Assembly: GCA_938075195.1 (NCBI GenBank)
Contig: CALJGK010000060.1
Location: forward strand, 1-61,069
DNA from: an uncultured SAR86 cluster bacterium
Lineage (GTDB): Bacteria > Pseudomonadota > Gammaproteobacteria > Magnimaribacterales > Magnimaribacteraceae
Direction of reading: 5' to 3'
DNA: 61,069 bases
Positions 37,657-47,109 of this stretch are shown in pieces. The notes below the pieces were generated by a model that was given only the letters and a program-made list of their open reading frames with translations, searched no databases and was not told the DNA's origin. A program made the position numbers and the translations under genes. Numbering within the stretch: the first letter of the stretch is position 1; each line of letters starts with the position of its first letter.

Positions 37657-38712
37657 ATGACTTATATAGTAAAACCTAAGAACCATCACCCTCTTCTGGA
37701 AAAGAATAAGCTAGGCCTTACTAGAAGGGATTATGAAGGAGCTGTATCGACTTTATGCGCAGGATGCGGACACGATTCTGTCAGTTCGGCAATAGTCGAA
37801 GCATGCTTTCAATTAAGCATAGAGTCTTATAAAGTCGCAAAACTTTCTGGTATTGGCTGCTCTTCAAAAGCTCCTGCGTATTTCTTAAATCAATCCCATG
37901 GATTCAATTCAGTCCACGGAAGAATGCCATCAATAGCAACGGGTGCCGCAATGGCAAATCATGAACTTACCTATTTAGGCATTTCTGGTGATGGTGATAC
38001 TGCATCTATAGGCGTAGGCCAATTTGTTCATTGCGCAAGAAGACAGCTGAATATGACTTATATTGTTGAAAATAATGGAACATATGGCCTCACAAAAGGG
38101 CAATTCTCTGCAACTAATGATTTAGAGTCCAAAAGTAAATATGGTGATGATAATCTCTTTCCGTCGATCGATTTACCCACAATGGCAATACAATTAGGTG
38201 CGAGTTTTGTAGCAAGAAGCTTTTCTGGTGATAGAGAGCAGCTTGTACCATTGCTTAAAGCTGCCTTATCTCATAAGGGGTTCTCTTTTTTAGATATAAT
38301 CTCACCTTGCGTAACGTTCAATAATCACAAAACTTCAACAAAAAGCTATGATTACATTAGAGAGCATAATGATGCACTATCGAAGCCCGACTTTGTTCCT
38401 CTGGGGAAAGAAATAGTTACTGAGTATCCTACGGGCAGTTCTATCGAAGTACCGTTACATGATGGATCACTATTAGCCTTAGAAAAACTATCTCAAGATT
38501 ATGATCCGGCAGATAAAATTCAGGCTATTAAAAATATACAAGAGTCTCAAAGAGATGGAAAAGTTTTAACTGGATTGCTCTACGCTGATCCTACAGCAAA
38601 GGACTTAAGAGAAATTTTGAATGTTTCAGACAAGCCTTTGAATACAATGGGTAAAAGTGAACTTTGCCCTGGATCTGAAAAACTAGAAGGTATAAATTCT
38701 GGACTTAGATAG
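37657..38712 (+). CDS. korB: 2-oxoacid:acceptor oxidoreductase, ThDP-binding beta subunit
   Basis: The 351-residue beta subunit has CAGCGHDSVSSAIVEA at the N-terminus and a SGIGCSSKAPAYF cluster-region motif. Its ThDP-Mg site runs from GISGDGDTASIGVGQ to ENNGTYGLTKGQFSAT. It lies nine bases after the alpha gene with AAGGA in between. With the alpha and flavoprotein subunits it forms a complete three-gene enzyme. It ends three bases before the convergent purC. Confidence 0.92.
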   Translation: MTYIVKPKNHHPLLEKNKLGLTRRDYEGAVSTLCAGCGHDSVSSAIVEACFQLSIESYKVAKLSGIGCSSKAPAYFLNQSHGFNSVHGRMPSIATGAAMANHELTYLGISGDGDTASIGVGQFVHCARRQLNMTYIVENNGTYGLTKGQFSATNDLESKSKYGDDNLFPSIDLPTMAIQLGASFVARSFSGDREQLVPLLKAALSHKGFSFLDIISPCVTFNNHKTSTKSYDYIREHNDALSKPDFVPLGKEIVTEYPTGSSIEVPLHDGSLLALEKLSQDYDPADKIQAIKNIQESQRDGKVLTGLLYADPTAKDLREILNVSDKPLNTMGKSELCPGSEKLEGINSGLR

Positions 38713-38714
38713 TA

Positions 38715-39431
38715 TTAAATAACGCCTAATCTCTTTGCCATTATTTGATAAGACTCAACTACATCACCCAAACCTTGCCTAAATCGATCTTTATCTAACT
38801 TTTCTCTTGTTTCTTCATCCCATACTCGACATCCATCTGGAGTAAATTCATCTCCAAGTAGAAGCTTTCCTTTGTGGTCTCCGAATTCTAGTTTATAGTC
38901 AACAAGAATCATTCCAGCACTTGAAAATAGCTTCTTAAGTGCAGCATTGACTTCGAAAGTCAGAATTTGCATCTGCTCAACCTGATCTTCTGTTGCCCAG
39001 CCAAATGCTTTTATATGATATTCATTTATCATTGGGTCCCCAAGGGCGTCATCTTTGTAAAAAAATTCAAATGTAGGAGGATTTATATCTATGCCCTCTT
39101 CTAGGCCTAATCTTTTACAAATACTACCTGCAGCTACATTTCTAACAACACACTCTACAGGAGCCATATCTAGTCTCTTTACCAAGCTGTCTGTTTCATT
39201 GAGTAATTCTACAAAGTGAGTAGAGATGGATTCACTTTCTAAGTATTCCATAATAAATGCATTAAATTTATTATTGATAGTTCCTTTTCCTTCTAAACTT
39301 TCTATCTTTTTTCCATCAAAAGCAGATGTGTCGTCGCTGTAGTGCATGATGAGGAAATCTTCTTCATTGGTTTCATATAGAGATTTAGCTTTTCCAGTAG
39401 TGATTAATTCACCTTGTTTAATATTTTTCAT
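38715..39431 (-). CDS. purC: phosphoribosylaminoimidazole-succinocarboxamide synthase
   Basis: A 238-residue SAICAR synthetase of purine biosynthesis. Seen are GKAKSLYET at the N-terminus, [12 protein letters not shown], the [11 protein letters not shown] region and [24 protein letters not shown]. It lies six bases after bamC, in the dapA-bamC-purC order of E. coli. Confidence 0.97.
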   Translation of the reverse strand: MKNIKQGELITTGKAKSLYETNEEDFLIMHYSDDTSAFDGKKIESLEGKGTINNKFNAFIMEYLESESISTHFVELLNETDSLVKRLDMAPVECVVRNVAAGSICKRLGLEEGIDINPPTFEFFYKDDALGDPMINEYHIKAFGWATEDQVEQMQILTFEVNAALKKLFSSAGMILVDYKLEFGDHKGKLLLGDEFTPDGCRVWDEETREKLDKDRFRQGLGDVVESYQIMAKRLGVI

Positions 39432-39436
39432 AACGA

Positions 39437-40408
39437 TTAAGATAAAGATTGGTTAATTTCAGAAAGAAGCTCTCGCTCAAAAGCTTTGGCCTCCTCTCCC
39501 TGTGCAATTATTGTTACTGTGCATGTCTTTTCATTAATTTCTTTGACAAGTATTCTATATTCGCCCTTGAAAGAGTCACCAGAAAACATTCTTCTTACAA
39601 AGCCCTTTTGTTCTTCTCTAGAAAAATTTACGTAAAAAACTCCTTCTTCCCTATCTAGGTCATTTACATCTATAAGGGCTTCTTTCAGAGCACGGTCAAC
39701 TGCCGCCCAAGCTCTAGCATATTCTAAATTTAATTCGATGAAATTTGATTTGTTTTCATCTTGTTTCAGTGAGGCCTTCTGTCCATAGTTCAAATTAAGA
39801 GCCACTAAAGAAGTGCCGCCACTAGGTGGTGTAGAAGCGAAATAATCTAACACCTTACGCATTGTTTCTTCTTCAAGATTCCCTTCTCCTTGAACTCTTA
39901 TCCACTGATCATCTATCTTTGTAATATGAGAAATAAATATCTCTGAACTTGCTTGCCTAATTCCATGTTCAACTTTCATCACTAGTTTAGTTTCTTCCTC
40001 TGAATTACCTAAATTATCACTTTCAATAATGCCAGATGTTGGGTCCGTTTTTGCTAACCCATATCCGCTGGTTACCCAAAAATCATTCATCATGGGCCAA
40101 GCACTGCTGGGCAGAGTTTCAACATATACCCATCTTATTTCGCCTAATTTATGCATCCTTACTTCATTTGAAGTTCCAGAAGAAAAGACCTGTTGAGGTA
40201 AGGGAATATCATACTCAGCTATAGTATTTTCAGAGGATATTGAATTTATCGGATAAAAATCAATTATAGGTCTGGTATCCAAATCTTTAGGCAGTGTTAA
40301 TGACTTTTCTTGCCTCTCCTTTAAGTAATCATTTTTATGATCTGTAAGAAGATAACTACAGGAGCTTATAAAATAAGATACAAATATTATTGCTATCAGT
40401 CTAATCAT
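39437..40408 (-). CDS. bamC: outer membrane assembly lipoprotein BamC
   Basis: The 323-residue product starts with a lipoprotein signal ending ISSC (Cys17) and the unstructured N-terminal segment that contacts BamD ([10 protein letters not shown]). Two helix-grip domains follow. The sequence is diverged, and the call leans on length, lipobox and position between dapA and purC. It is a peripheral member of the BAM complex, whose BamB partner lies at 21803. It lies two bases after dapA. Confidence 0.85.
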   Translation of the reverse strand: MIRLIAIIFVSYFISSCSYLLTDHKNDYLKERQEKSLTLPKDLDTRPIIDFYPINSISSENTIAEYDIPLPQQVFSSGTSNEVRMHKLGEIRWVYVETLPSSAWPMMNDFWVTSGYGLAKTDPTSGIIESDNLGNSEEETKLVMKVEHGIRQASSEIFISHITKIDDQWIRVQGEGNLEEETMRKVLDYFASTPPSGGTSLVALNLNYGQKASLKQDENKSNFIELNLEYARAWAAVDRALKEALIDVNDLDREEGVFYVNFSREEQKGFVRRMFSGDSFKGEYRILVKEINEKTCTVTIIAQGEEAKAFERELLSEINQSLS

Positions 40409-40410
40409 AG

Positions 40411-41307
40411 TTAATTTAATAAATTTAATTCTTTTAATATATTCTCAGCTTTCTCATGAAAGTCTGGACTTAGTTCTGTTAAAGGAAGCCTTATCCCTTC
40501 AGTTATTCTACCTATACGGTTAAGCATCCATTTTATAGGAATTGGATTTGATTCAATAAATAAAATATCATTTAATTTAATTAATGTTCTATCTAATTTC
40601 AGGGCAGCTTCTGCTTCTCCTTCCAAGGAAAGACTGCAAATATCTGCAATTACCTTTGGAACTATATTTGCCGTAACTGAAATGGTTCCAGAGCCTCCAT
40701 CCAATAAGAATTGGGTGGCAGTAGGATCATCACCCGAATAGAAGAAGAAGGTTTCTTTTTGTTCAGGTGTTAAATGTCCTAGCATTTCATTAAGTCTACT
40801 TAAATCGCCAGTAGCATCCTTTAATCCAACAATATTTTCATGCCCGACCAGCTTAAGGACAGTGCCATTCTGCAAGTCACAACCAGTTCTTGATGGTACG
40901 TTATAGAGAATCTGTGGAAGATCGACCTCATCAGCTATCAACATATAGTGTTTGTAGAGTCCTTCTTGAGTTGGTTTATTGTAGTAAGGCGTGACCAAAA
41001 GTGAGGCGTTTGCTCCAGCAGATTTTGCGGAATTAGTTAAATAGATTGCTTCTTTGGTTGAGTTAGCACCAGTGCCAGCAATAATTTCGATTCTACCGTT
41101 TGAAATATCGACTGATCTCTCTATAAGCTGCACATGTTCAGAAACGTCTAGCGTGGCAGATTCACCTGTTGTACCTACAACCACTAGCCCAGAAGTATTA
41201 GAGCTTATATGCCATTCAATTAAATCCTTGAGACTCTCCCAATTGATTTCTCCGTCAGAATCCATTGGAGTAACGAGAGCGACTACCGAACCTTTTAGAT
41301 TAAACAT
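40411..41307 (-). CDS. dapA: 4-hydroxy-tetrahydrodipicolinate synthase
   Basis: DapA condenses pyruvate and aspartate semialdehyde for lysine and peptidoglycan synthesis. The 298-residue protein has VVGTTGESATL, the catalytic tyrosine in ILYNVPSRTG and the Schiff-base lysine in GLKDATGD. Length is normal. It is divergent from bcp across 62 bp and heads dapA-bamC-purC. Confidence 0.97.
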   Translation of the reverse strand: MFNLKGSVVALVTPMDSDGEINWESLKDLIEWHISSNTSGLVVVGTTGESATLDVSEHVQLIERSVDISNGRIEIIAGTGANSTKEAIYLTNSAKSAGANASLLVTPYYNKPTQEGLYKHYMLIADEVDLPQILYNVPSRTGCDLQNGTVLKLVGHENIVGLKDATGDLSRLNEMLGHLTPEQKETFFFYSGDDPTATQFLLDGGSGTISVTANIVPKVIADICSLSLEGEAEAALKLDRTLIKLNDILFIESNPIPIKWMLNRIGRITEGIRLPLTELSPDFHEKAENILKELNLLN

Positions 41308-41369
41308 TAATTTTTTTTTGTCTCAATGTTAGAATCATTGCATTATAGATTGTTTCTAACGGAGGAGAT

Positions 41370-41843
41370 ATGCCAACACTTAAATTAAATAACAAAGCCC
41401 CAATATTCAAAGGCGAATGCACAGGAAATAAAACCATTAGCCTCTCAGATCTTAAAGGGAAAAATGTAGTTCTCTATTTTTATCCAAAAGACAGTACTCC
41501 GGGTTGCACCACAGAAGGACAGGACTTTAGAGATCTAAAAGGTCAATTCACCAGATCCAATACCATAATCTATGGGTTGTCCAGGGAGTCGATAAAATCC
41601 CATGAGAAATTTAAGAAGAATGAAAATTTCAACTTTGATCTGATCTCAGACCCGGATGAAAAAATTTGTAAACAATATGATGTTATCAAAGAAAAAAGCA
41701 TGTACGGCAAAAAATATATGGGCATAGAAAGAAGTACTTTTCTTATCGATTCAAAAGGCAAGTTGGTAGGAGAGTGGAGAAAAGTGAAAGTCACAGGCCA
41801 TGCAAGAGAAGTTTTGGAAGCCGCAAAAGGGTTAAATAGCTAG
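41370..41843 (+). CDS. bcp: thioredoxin-dependent peroxiredoxin Bcp
   Basis: A 157-residue AhpC/TSA-family protein with the peroxidatic cysteine in YPKDSTPGCTTEG. It reduces hydroperoxides in the cytosol. A strong GGAGGAG site precedes the ATG. Bcp near dapA is conserved in gammaproteobacteria, though the usual gcvR between them is absent. It overlaps the convergent perM by 4 bp. Confidence 0.96.
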   Translation: MPTLKLNNKAPIFKGECTGNKTISLSDLKGKNVVLYFYPKDSTPGCTTEGQDFRDLKGQFTRSNTIIYGLSRESIKSHEKFKKNENFNFDLISDPDEKICKQYDVIKEKSMYGKKYMGIERSTFLIDSKGKLVGEWRKVKVTGHAREVLEAAKGLNS

Positions 41844-42877
41844 TGTACAGGTTCTGGCCAAGAGTTAATTATTGCTTTAACGAAAGTAGCTAGTGGAATA
41901 GCAAAAAATAAGCCCCAAAAGCCCCATATTCCTCCAAAGAAAAGTACTGCAATGATTATCACTACAGGATGAAGGTTGTTCCTATTTGAGAAAAGGATAG
42001 GAACTAAAACGTTACCATCGAGAATCTGGATTAATAAATATAGACTTAGCAGCCAGTAAAAGTTTTCAGTTAAACCCCATTCATATAGTCCGATCAAAAC
42101 TACTGGAATAGTAACCAAAATAGCTCCAAATATTGGAATGATGACTGAAAGTCCTACTAATATTGCTATTAGGACCGCATAAGGAAGGCCAAGAATAGCA
42201 AATAAAGCATAAGAAACTGAAGCTACAATTATCATTTCTAAAAACTTTCCAGTTACATAATTAAACAATTGATCATTCATTTCAGAAAATACAGATTGCA
42301 TGAACCCATTCTCTTTAGGAAGAATAAATGCTGCAATAGGTAGAAGTTCATCTTTGTCTTTTAAGAAAAAGAAAACCATTAGAGGAATCATGATTGCATA
42401 AAGAATGGCATTAAACATCAAAGTAATTGTCCCTGCCAATTGACCAAGCGCCGAACTTAATAAGGAGTTAATTTGGTTAGTTAGATTTGCAAATATCAGG
42501 TCAAGATCTTCTTGTGAGAAATAATTATTCATTTCAACAAGTGTTGATTGAAAGGAACTAATGATACTAGGTAAATTCTGTAAAAGATTATTGATTTGAG
42601 TTCCTATTGAAGGCAATGCAGTAAATAAACTTAAATAAAATCCAAAAAAAACAATTAATGTAATGGCCAATGAAACCTTTTGAGAAACTTGCATTTTTAA
42701 CAGAACTCTCATGAGGCCATTTAATAAAAAAGCTATAACTACGCTTATAATTACTGGCATGAGTACATTGCCAAAGAAGATGACAAACAGGAAAGAAAAA
42801 GCCAATAATATAGCGAAATATATAGACTCCTCACTTGAGAAGAATCTGTTTACGAATTTTTCAAATAAACTTTGCAT
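41840..42877 (-). CDS. perM: PerM/AI-2E-type family membrane protein
   Basis: The 345-residue product has about eight membrane segments and the family-typical pattern: paired helices at the N-terminus, a soluble loop with amphipathic residues, and a C-terminal FGGIWGFWGLFFAIPLAT. The family is called AI-2E transporter, but PerM members are putative permeases of unknown substrate. bcp, perM and bepA are neighbours in E. coli too. It is divergent from bepA. Confidence 0.9.
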   Translation of the reverse strand: MQSLFEKFVNRFFSSEESIYFAILLAFSFLFVIFFGNVLMPVIISVVIAFLLNGLMRVLLKMQVSQKVSLAITLIVFFGFYLSLFTALPSIGTQINNLLQNLPSIISSFQSTLVEMNNYFSQEDLDLIFANLTNQINSLLSSALGQLAGTITLMFNAILYAIMIPLMVFFFLKDKDELLPIAAFILPKENGFMQSVFSEMNDQLFNYVTGKFLEMIIVASVSYALFAILGLPYAVLIAILVGLSVIIPIFGAILVTIPVVLIGLYEWGLTENFYWLLSLYLLIQILDGNVLVPILFSNRNNLHPVVIIIAVLFFGGIWGFWGLFFAIPLATFVKAIINSWPEPVH

Positions 42878-42959
42878 ATAAACTAGGGAACTAAGTAATT
42901 TTTAGATAATCTAATGAATTCATTTAATATAGTAACTAGTTTCTCCAAAAAGAAATAGT

Positions 42960-44402
42960 ATGAGTAGTATTATATCCAAATTCAAATTTTACGGTCTTTT
43001 CTTGTTAGGAAGCTTAATGCTTTACTCAGAGGAAGAGTTACCAGTAATAGGTGATGCTTCATCTTCTGTAATATCAATAGCTTCTGAATACAACCTGGGC
43101 AGGTTATATATGGCTCAGTTGAGAAGAACTTTGCCAGGTTATGTGGATCCTGTTGCCCAAGACTATGCGGAACACCTGGTTTACAGATTGTCAGAATTTA
43201 GTGAACTGACTGATAGAAGACTAGAAGTAGCTCTAATCAATGAAAAATCAGTAAATGCGTTTGCTGCTCCTGGCGGAATTATAGGTATTAACGCAGGATT
43301 AATTTTTCATGCGAACACTGAAGGTGAGCTCGCATCTGTCTTATCTCACGAACTTGCCCACCTGAGCCAAAGACATTTTGCGAGAAGAATGCAGAGACAA
43401 AAAGACAGAAGTCTTGCAAATTCTCTTATGATCTTAGGAAGCATTGCACTCGCTGGCGCTACGAGTAATCCTAATGCTTTAGTAGTAGGCCAACAAGCCA
43501 TAGCACAGCAGAATCTTTCATTTAGCAGAGGAGATGAACAAGAAGCGGACAGAATTGGTTTTAAAAATCTAATATCTGCCGGCTTTGACCCCAATAGCAC
43601 AACTTATATGTTTGAGAAGTTGCAATCATTGAGTAGATTATCTGGATCAAATGAATTGGAATTTCTAAGGTCTCATCCTTTAACAAAAAATAGAATAGCA
43701 GATGCTCAATCTAGAGCCCAAGGATTTGAAAGAAAAAACTATAGAAACGCCCTAGATTATGACCTTATAAGACAAAGAACTATAGTACATTTTTCTGAAA
43801 TACCTAGACAGGCAGTTACTATCTTTGAGAAAGAGATCAATGAAGCTAAAACAACAAAAGAAAAGATTAAAGCTAATTATGGACTCGCTTTAGCTTACTC
43901 AAAGGATAAAAGACATGCAAAAGCATTCGAAAAGTTAAGAGAAGCTTTGGGTGATGATAGTGAAAATTTGATACTCCAAATAGGTCTATTAGAGCTGCAT
44001 TTAGCAGCTGAAAATTATTTTGAAGCAGAAGCATTAGCGTCCTCTCTTCTTAGTACAAATCCTAATAACTATCCTATAACAATGTTTTATAACAAAGTTT
44101 TGATGAATAAGGGTGATTATGAGCTGGGTGAAGAAATACTCAGGAAACTTACTTTGGTAAGACCCGATGACCCAGAAGTATGGTACTGGCTAGCTGAGGT
44201 CCAAGGCTTAGATAAGAATCTTATTGGACTCCATCTCTCTAGAGCGGAGTATTTTTTTCTTACCGGTAACTACGATACTTCTATAAAGCATTTAAGGATG
44301 GCTATGGAACTGACTGGAAATAATTATCAGCTCACAGAGTCAATTCACAACAAAATAGAGAGGTCTCACAAGTCGATCGAAGCCCTTAAATCTGTCTCTT
44401 AA
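42960..44402 (+). CDS. bepA: BepA-type periplasmic M48 metalloprotease with TPR domain
   Basis: A 480-residue protein with an N-terminal signal sequence, the zinc motif in SHELAHLSQRHFARR (HExxH) with a downstream zinc ligand in RGDEQEADRIG, and a C-terminal series of tetratricopeptide repeats. BepA degrades or matures misassembled outer-membrane proteins such as LptD. This fits the BamB and BamC genes in the same window. It overlaps the convergent hinT by 4 bp. Confidence 0.94.
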   Translation: MSSIISKFKFYGLFLLGSLMLYSEEELPVIGDASSSVISIASEYNLGRLYMAQLRRTLPGYVDPVAQDYAEHLVYRLSEFSELTDRRLEVALINEKSVNAFAAPGGIIGINAGLIFHANTEGELASVLSHELAHLSQRHFARRMQRQKDRSLANSLMILGSIALAGATSNPNALVVGQQAIAQQNLSFSRGDEQEADRIGFKNLISAGFDPNSTTYMFEKLQSLSRLSGSNELEFLRSHPLTKNRIADAQSRAQGFERKNYRNALDYDLIRQRTIVHFSEIPRQAVTIFEKEINEAKTTKEKIKANYGLALAYSKDKRHAKAFEKLREALGDDSENLILQIGLLELHLAAENYFEAEALASSLLSTNPNNYPITMFYNKVLMNKGDYELGEEILRKLTLVRPDDPEVWYWLAEVQGLDKNLIGLHLSRAEYFFLTGNYDTSIKHLRMAMELTGNNYQLTESIHNKIERSHKSIEALKSVS

Positions 44403-44740
44403 CCCGGAGGCCAAGTAAATTCTCTGTCCGCCAATAAATGAATATGTAAATGAAAAACGGTTTGTTGTGCTCCTGCTCCGTTATTAACAACCAATCTAAA
44501 AGCATTTTCTATTCCTAGTTCTTTAGCAACCTTTCCTGCCACAAGGAAAAGATGCCCTAACAAGTCTTGATCTTCTTCATTTGCATCAGATATTTTTTCG
44601 ATTTGTTTTTTTGGAATTATTAAAAGATGAGTTGGAGCGACCGGATTAATATCTCGAAAAACTAAAGATTTTCCGTCCTCATAAATGATATCCGCATTGA
44701 TCTCTTTATTAATGATTTTTTGAAAAATTGTATCAGTCAA
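44399..44740 (-). CDS. hinT: HIT-family nucleotide hydrolase HinT
   Basis: A 113-residue histidine-triad protein. The triad HLHIHLLADREF takes the HxHxHxx form, and the start DTIFQKIINKEINADIIYED is typical. HinT-type enzymes hydrolyse purine nucleoside phosphoramidates. It lies two bases after the DUF1543 gene. Confidence 0.94.
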   Translation of the reverse strand: MTDTIFQKIINKEINADIIYEDGKSLVFRDINPVAPTHLLIIPKKQIEKISDANEEDQDLLGHLFLVAGKVAKELGIENAFRLVVNNGAGAQQTVFHLHIHLLADREFTWPPG

Positions 44741-44742
44741 AG

Positions 44743-45012
44743 TTAAAGCTCCTTTGCATCATCATACTGAATTATCTCACCATCATGAACTTCAGAACTT
44801 TCCTTAAGCACCACTTCATATCCATCAACAAATGATATCTCTTTAATGCCATCGATGTGCATAGACTTTTCTTGAAATTCAACAAAGGATTGGGTTTTAA
44901 GTTTTGCATCCTTTGGATTTAAAGCCGCAACAAAATAATTCAAATGAACTTCATAGATACCATCTCCAATGTTCTTATCGTAATAACCCACATGCATCAT
45001 ATATAACTTCAT
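44743..45012 (-). CDS. DUF1543 domain protein
   Basis: An 89-residue protein matching the DUF1543 pattern: MKLYMMHVGYYDKNIGDGIYE followed by FVAALNPKDAKLK. The function is unknown. It shares its first base with the stop of the upstream membrane gene and is followed by hinT. No signal peptide is seen. Confidence 0.75.
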   Translation of the reverse strand: MKLYMMHVGYYDKNIGDGIYEVHLNYFVAALNPKDAKLKTQSFVEFQEKSMHIDGIKEISFVDGYEVVLKESSEVHDGEIIQYDDAKEL

Positions 45013-45362
45013 TAAACTAGATTAACTCCAAAAAAATTTAATATATAGAAATATAACCAATAGACAATAGCCGTCAAACCTATAGAGATAAATAAACTCA
45101 TTATGAATGATGCATTCCATCCAAGGAGAGCATAAAGCGTAATAAAAAAAGTTAGCGAGGGTGGGATCATCAATAATATATTTCTTGATAAATCTCTTAC
45201 AGCTGACGGATCCTGGGTATCAAAATAGAGCCAAATAAACGCCAATAAAGAGGTTAAAGGAATAGAGGCAGCAATACCTGCTATGAGAGTTGATCGTTTC
45301 GCTATCTCAGATATAGCTACAACAATTAATGCTGTAAAAATTATTTTAATTAAGGTGTACAT
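45012..45362 (-). CDS. DUF3147-type small membrane protein
   Basis: A 116-residue integral membrane protein with about four helices, among them LIKIIFTALIVVAISEIAKR and IAASIPLTSLLAFIWLYFD. This looks like the DUF3147 family of unknown function. It is translationally coupled with the DUF1543 gene (1-base overlap). No transport motif beyond helices was seen. Confidence 0.72.
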   Translation of the reverse strand: MYTLIKIIFTALIVVAISEIAKRSTLIAGIAASIPLTSLLAFIWLYFDTQDPSAVRDLSRNILLMIPPSLTFFITLYALLGWNASFIMSLFISIGLTAIVYWLYFYILNFFGVNLV

Positions 45363-45454
45363 GAGCGCAATTGTGAAAGAATAATTATAAGCTTAATTTT
45401 AGAGGAACTTAAAATATATCTCTCTCTGGCAGATTTTCTAAGATTTTAAGAGCT

Positions 45455-45817
45455 TCATGACCGTGTGAGAAACATACCAAACCAAGTAGCTCCAAGGCAG
45501 GAAATAATAGAAATAAGAATATAAATGAAAGCAATAAAAAAGTTTCCTGAATTGATTAATTCTAATGATTCTTTTGAAAATGCTGAGAAGGTTGTAAAGG
45601 CTCCAAGAAATCCCACAAACAAAAAAGGAGTAAGTATTCTTTCTAGGTCCGTGTTGACTAGATTATAAAATAGACCTATCAAGAAACAACCTAAGATGTT
45701 AACTGTCAGAATACCAAGGGGAATTTCTGGATTTTCAGATTTCTGAAATAAGGCAGACAAGTAAAATCTGCATAAAGCGCCAAGAGAACCTCCAACACAA
45801 ATTAACAAGATGTTCAT
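45455..45817 (-). CDS. crcB: fluoride efflux channel CrcB/Fluc
   Basis: A 120-residue four-helix protein with the Fluc signatures GGSLGALCRFYLS, LTVNILGCFLIG and the FLGAFTTFSAFS pore segment. Dual-topology dimers expel fluoride. The ATG lies seven bases after the tRNA-Lys 3' end, with the leader ACCTCTT and no Shine-Dalgarno. No fluoride riboswitch can fit upstream. Confidence 0.93.
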   Translation of the reverse strand: MNILLICVGGSLGALCRFYLSALFQKSENPEIPLGILTVNILGCFLIGLFYNLVNTDLERILTPFLFVGFLGAFTTFSAFSKESLELINSGNFFIAFIYILISIISCLGATWFGMFLTRS

Positions 45818-45824
45818 AAGAGGT

Positions 45825-45900
45825 TGGTGGGCCGTCTGCGACTCGAACGCAGGACCAATTCGTTAAAAGCGAACTGCTCTACCGACTGAGCTAACGGCCC
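45825..45900 (-). tRNA. tRNA-Lys (anticodon UUU)
   Basis: The minus strand reads GGGCCGTTAGCTCAGTCGG at the 5' end. The anticodon stem-loop GTTCG-CTTTTAA-CGAAT has anticodon TTT. The T-loop is GTTCGAGTC, and the acceptor ends GGCCC-A-CCA with CCA encoded. Arms pair correctly. A tRNA-Lys after cpoB is also found in E. coli and Pseudomonas. Confidence 0.97.
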
Positions 45901-45916
45901 GAAAAAAAAAGCGTAT

Positions 45917-45922
45917 ATTATA
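45917..45922 (-). promoter_or_regulatory. -10 element for tRNA-Lys
   Basis: A perfect TATAAT (minus strand, 45922-45917) followed by ATACGC lies 17 bp upstream of the tRNA 5' end, straight after the cpoB stop. No convincing -35 was found. A T9 run sits between it and the tRNA. Confidence 0.45.
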
Positions 45923-45925
45923 GGT

Positions 45926-46600
45926 TTACTCAACTAAATTCGACTCTTCTTTTACAATTTCTTTAGATTTTTTTGAAAGTTGAGCAGCACCTGATTCAGG
46001 GAAAGCCTCTATAACCCTATTATATTGAATTAATGACTCTTCTTCATTGCCCTCTATTCTGAATATCTCACCCATTTTATATAAAGCATCTGGACAACGA
46101 GAATGATCAAAAAATTGATCAATAACACTCTGGTAACTTAATTTGGCATCTTCATACATTTCTTGAGCTAAAAATAATTCACCAGACCAGAAATAAGCAT
46201 CAGGGGTATAAAGTCCATTAGGAAAAGAAATAATAATCTCCGAGAAAATCTCTAGGGCTTCAGCAAATCTGGATTCTTCAAACAATACCAATGCTTGTTT
46301 AAATAAGTCTCTTTCCGGATCCGAGCTTTCAAAGACATTTGGCTCTTCTAATATTACTTGTTGATTGGAGATCTGTGATAATTCCAAAATACGTGAATCA
46401 AGATCTAAATATCTTTGTTGTTGCACTTCTAATGATCTATCAACAAGTATAGAGTTTTCTTCAAGAATATTTCTAAGATCCCTTATTTCTTCTTCAAGAT
46501 TTACTATCTTTTGATATAAAAGCTCTAGGCTTTCTTCTTGTTCTGAAACAATTATTGAAGAAAGAATGCAAGCAAGACTAGTTAAAAAAACTTTCTTCAA
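45926..46600 (-). CDS. cpoB: cell division coordinator CpoB (YbgF)
   Basis: A periplasmic protein with an N-terminal coiled coil (about residues 25-85 here) and a C-terminal TPR region (FKQALVLFEESRFAEALEIF, DAYFWSGELFLAQEMYEDAK). CpoB couples Tol-Pal constriction with peptidoglycan synthesis. The frame opens at 46645, but that start lies 40 bases inside pal and puts 15 residues before the signal peptide. TTG at 46600 gives a clean signal sequence (KKVFLTSLACILSS) just after the pal stop, so I prefer it. Confidence 0.85.
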   Translation of the reverse strand: MKKVFLTSLACILSSIIVSEQEESLELLYQKIVNLEEEIRDLRNILEENSILVDRSLEVQQQRYLDLDSRILELSQISNQQVILEEPNVFESSDPERDLFKQALVLFEESRFAEALEIFSEIIISFPNGLYTPDAYFWSGELFLAQEMYEDAKLSYQSVIDQFFDHSRCPDALYKMGEIFRIEGNEEESLIQYNRVIEAFPESGAAQLSKKSKEIVKEESNLVE

Positions 46601-46605
46601 ACTAC

Positions 46606-47070
46606 TTAGAAAGTTTTGACTAGGGCCCTTCTGTTTTGCGACCATGACCTTTCATTTGATCCATTGACGATTGGTTTTTCTTCACCGTAACTAACTGTCT
46701 GGATTTTATCAGATGAGACACCATTAATAATAAGCAGTTCTGCAACTGTTTTAGCTCTTTTTTCTCCTAATGCCAAGTTGTACTCTCTAGTACCCCTCTC
46801 ATCGCAATGTCCTTCAACCCTAACATTGAGATCATTATCGTTGATAAGTTTAGCTAGGGTCCTAATTTTCATTCTTCCTTCTGAATTAACATCTGATTTA
46901 TCATAAGAAAAATAAAGAACATTATTAGAAGTCATTCCACTATCAGAATAAGCTTCTGATGCAGAAGCCGATATTGCTGTAGAGTCATTAGTTCTATCTG
47001 TAGAAACTGAGCTACAAGATGCAAGGACAATAAAGATTGTGGTTAATAAAGATTTTTGAGTAATATTCAT
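46606..47070 (-). CDS. pal: peptidoglycan-associated lipoprotein Pal
   Basis: A 154-residue lipoprotein with lipobox VLASC and an OmpA-like C-terminal domain (YFSYDKSDVNSEGR, then VRVEGHCDERGTREYNLALG). Pal ties the outer membrane to peptidoglycan and binds TolB. It lies between tolB and cpoB as usual. Confidence 0.97.
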   Translation of the reverse strand: MNITQKSLLTTIFIVLASCSSVSTDRTNDSTAISASASEAYSDSGMTSNNVLYFSYDKSDVNSEGRMKIRTLAKLINDNDLNVRVEGHCDERGTREYNLALGEKRAKTVAELLIINGVSSDKIQTVSYGEEKPIVNGSNERSWSQNRRALVKTF

Positions 47071-47109
47071 TTTTTAGTCTCCTGCGTTTATTATACTTTT
47101 ATTTTTATT

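Noticed and set aside
45901-45910. T9 run just before tRNA-Lys, considered as a terminator of the Tol operon.
   Set aside because: No stem precedes it; it lies between the likely tRNA promoter and the tRNA.
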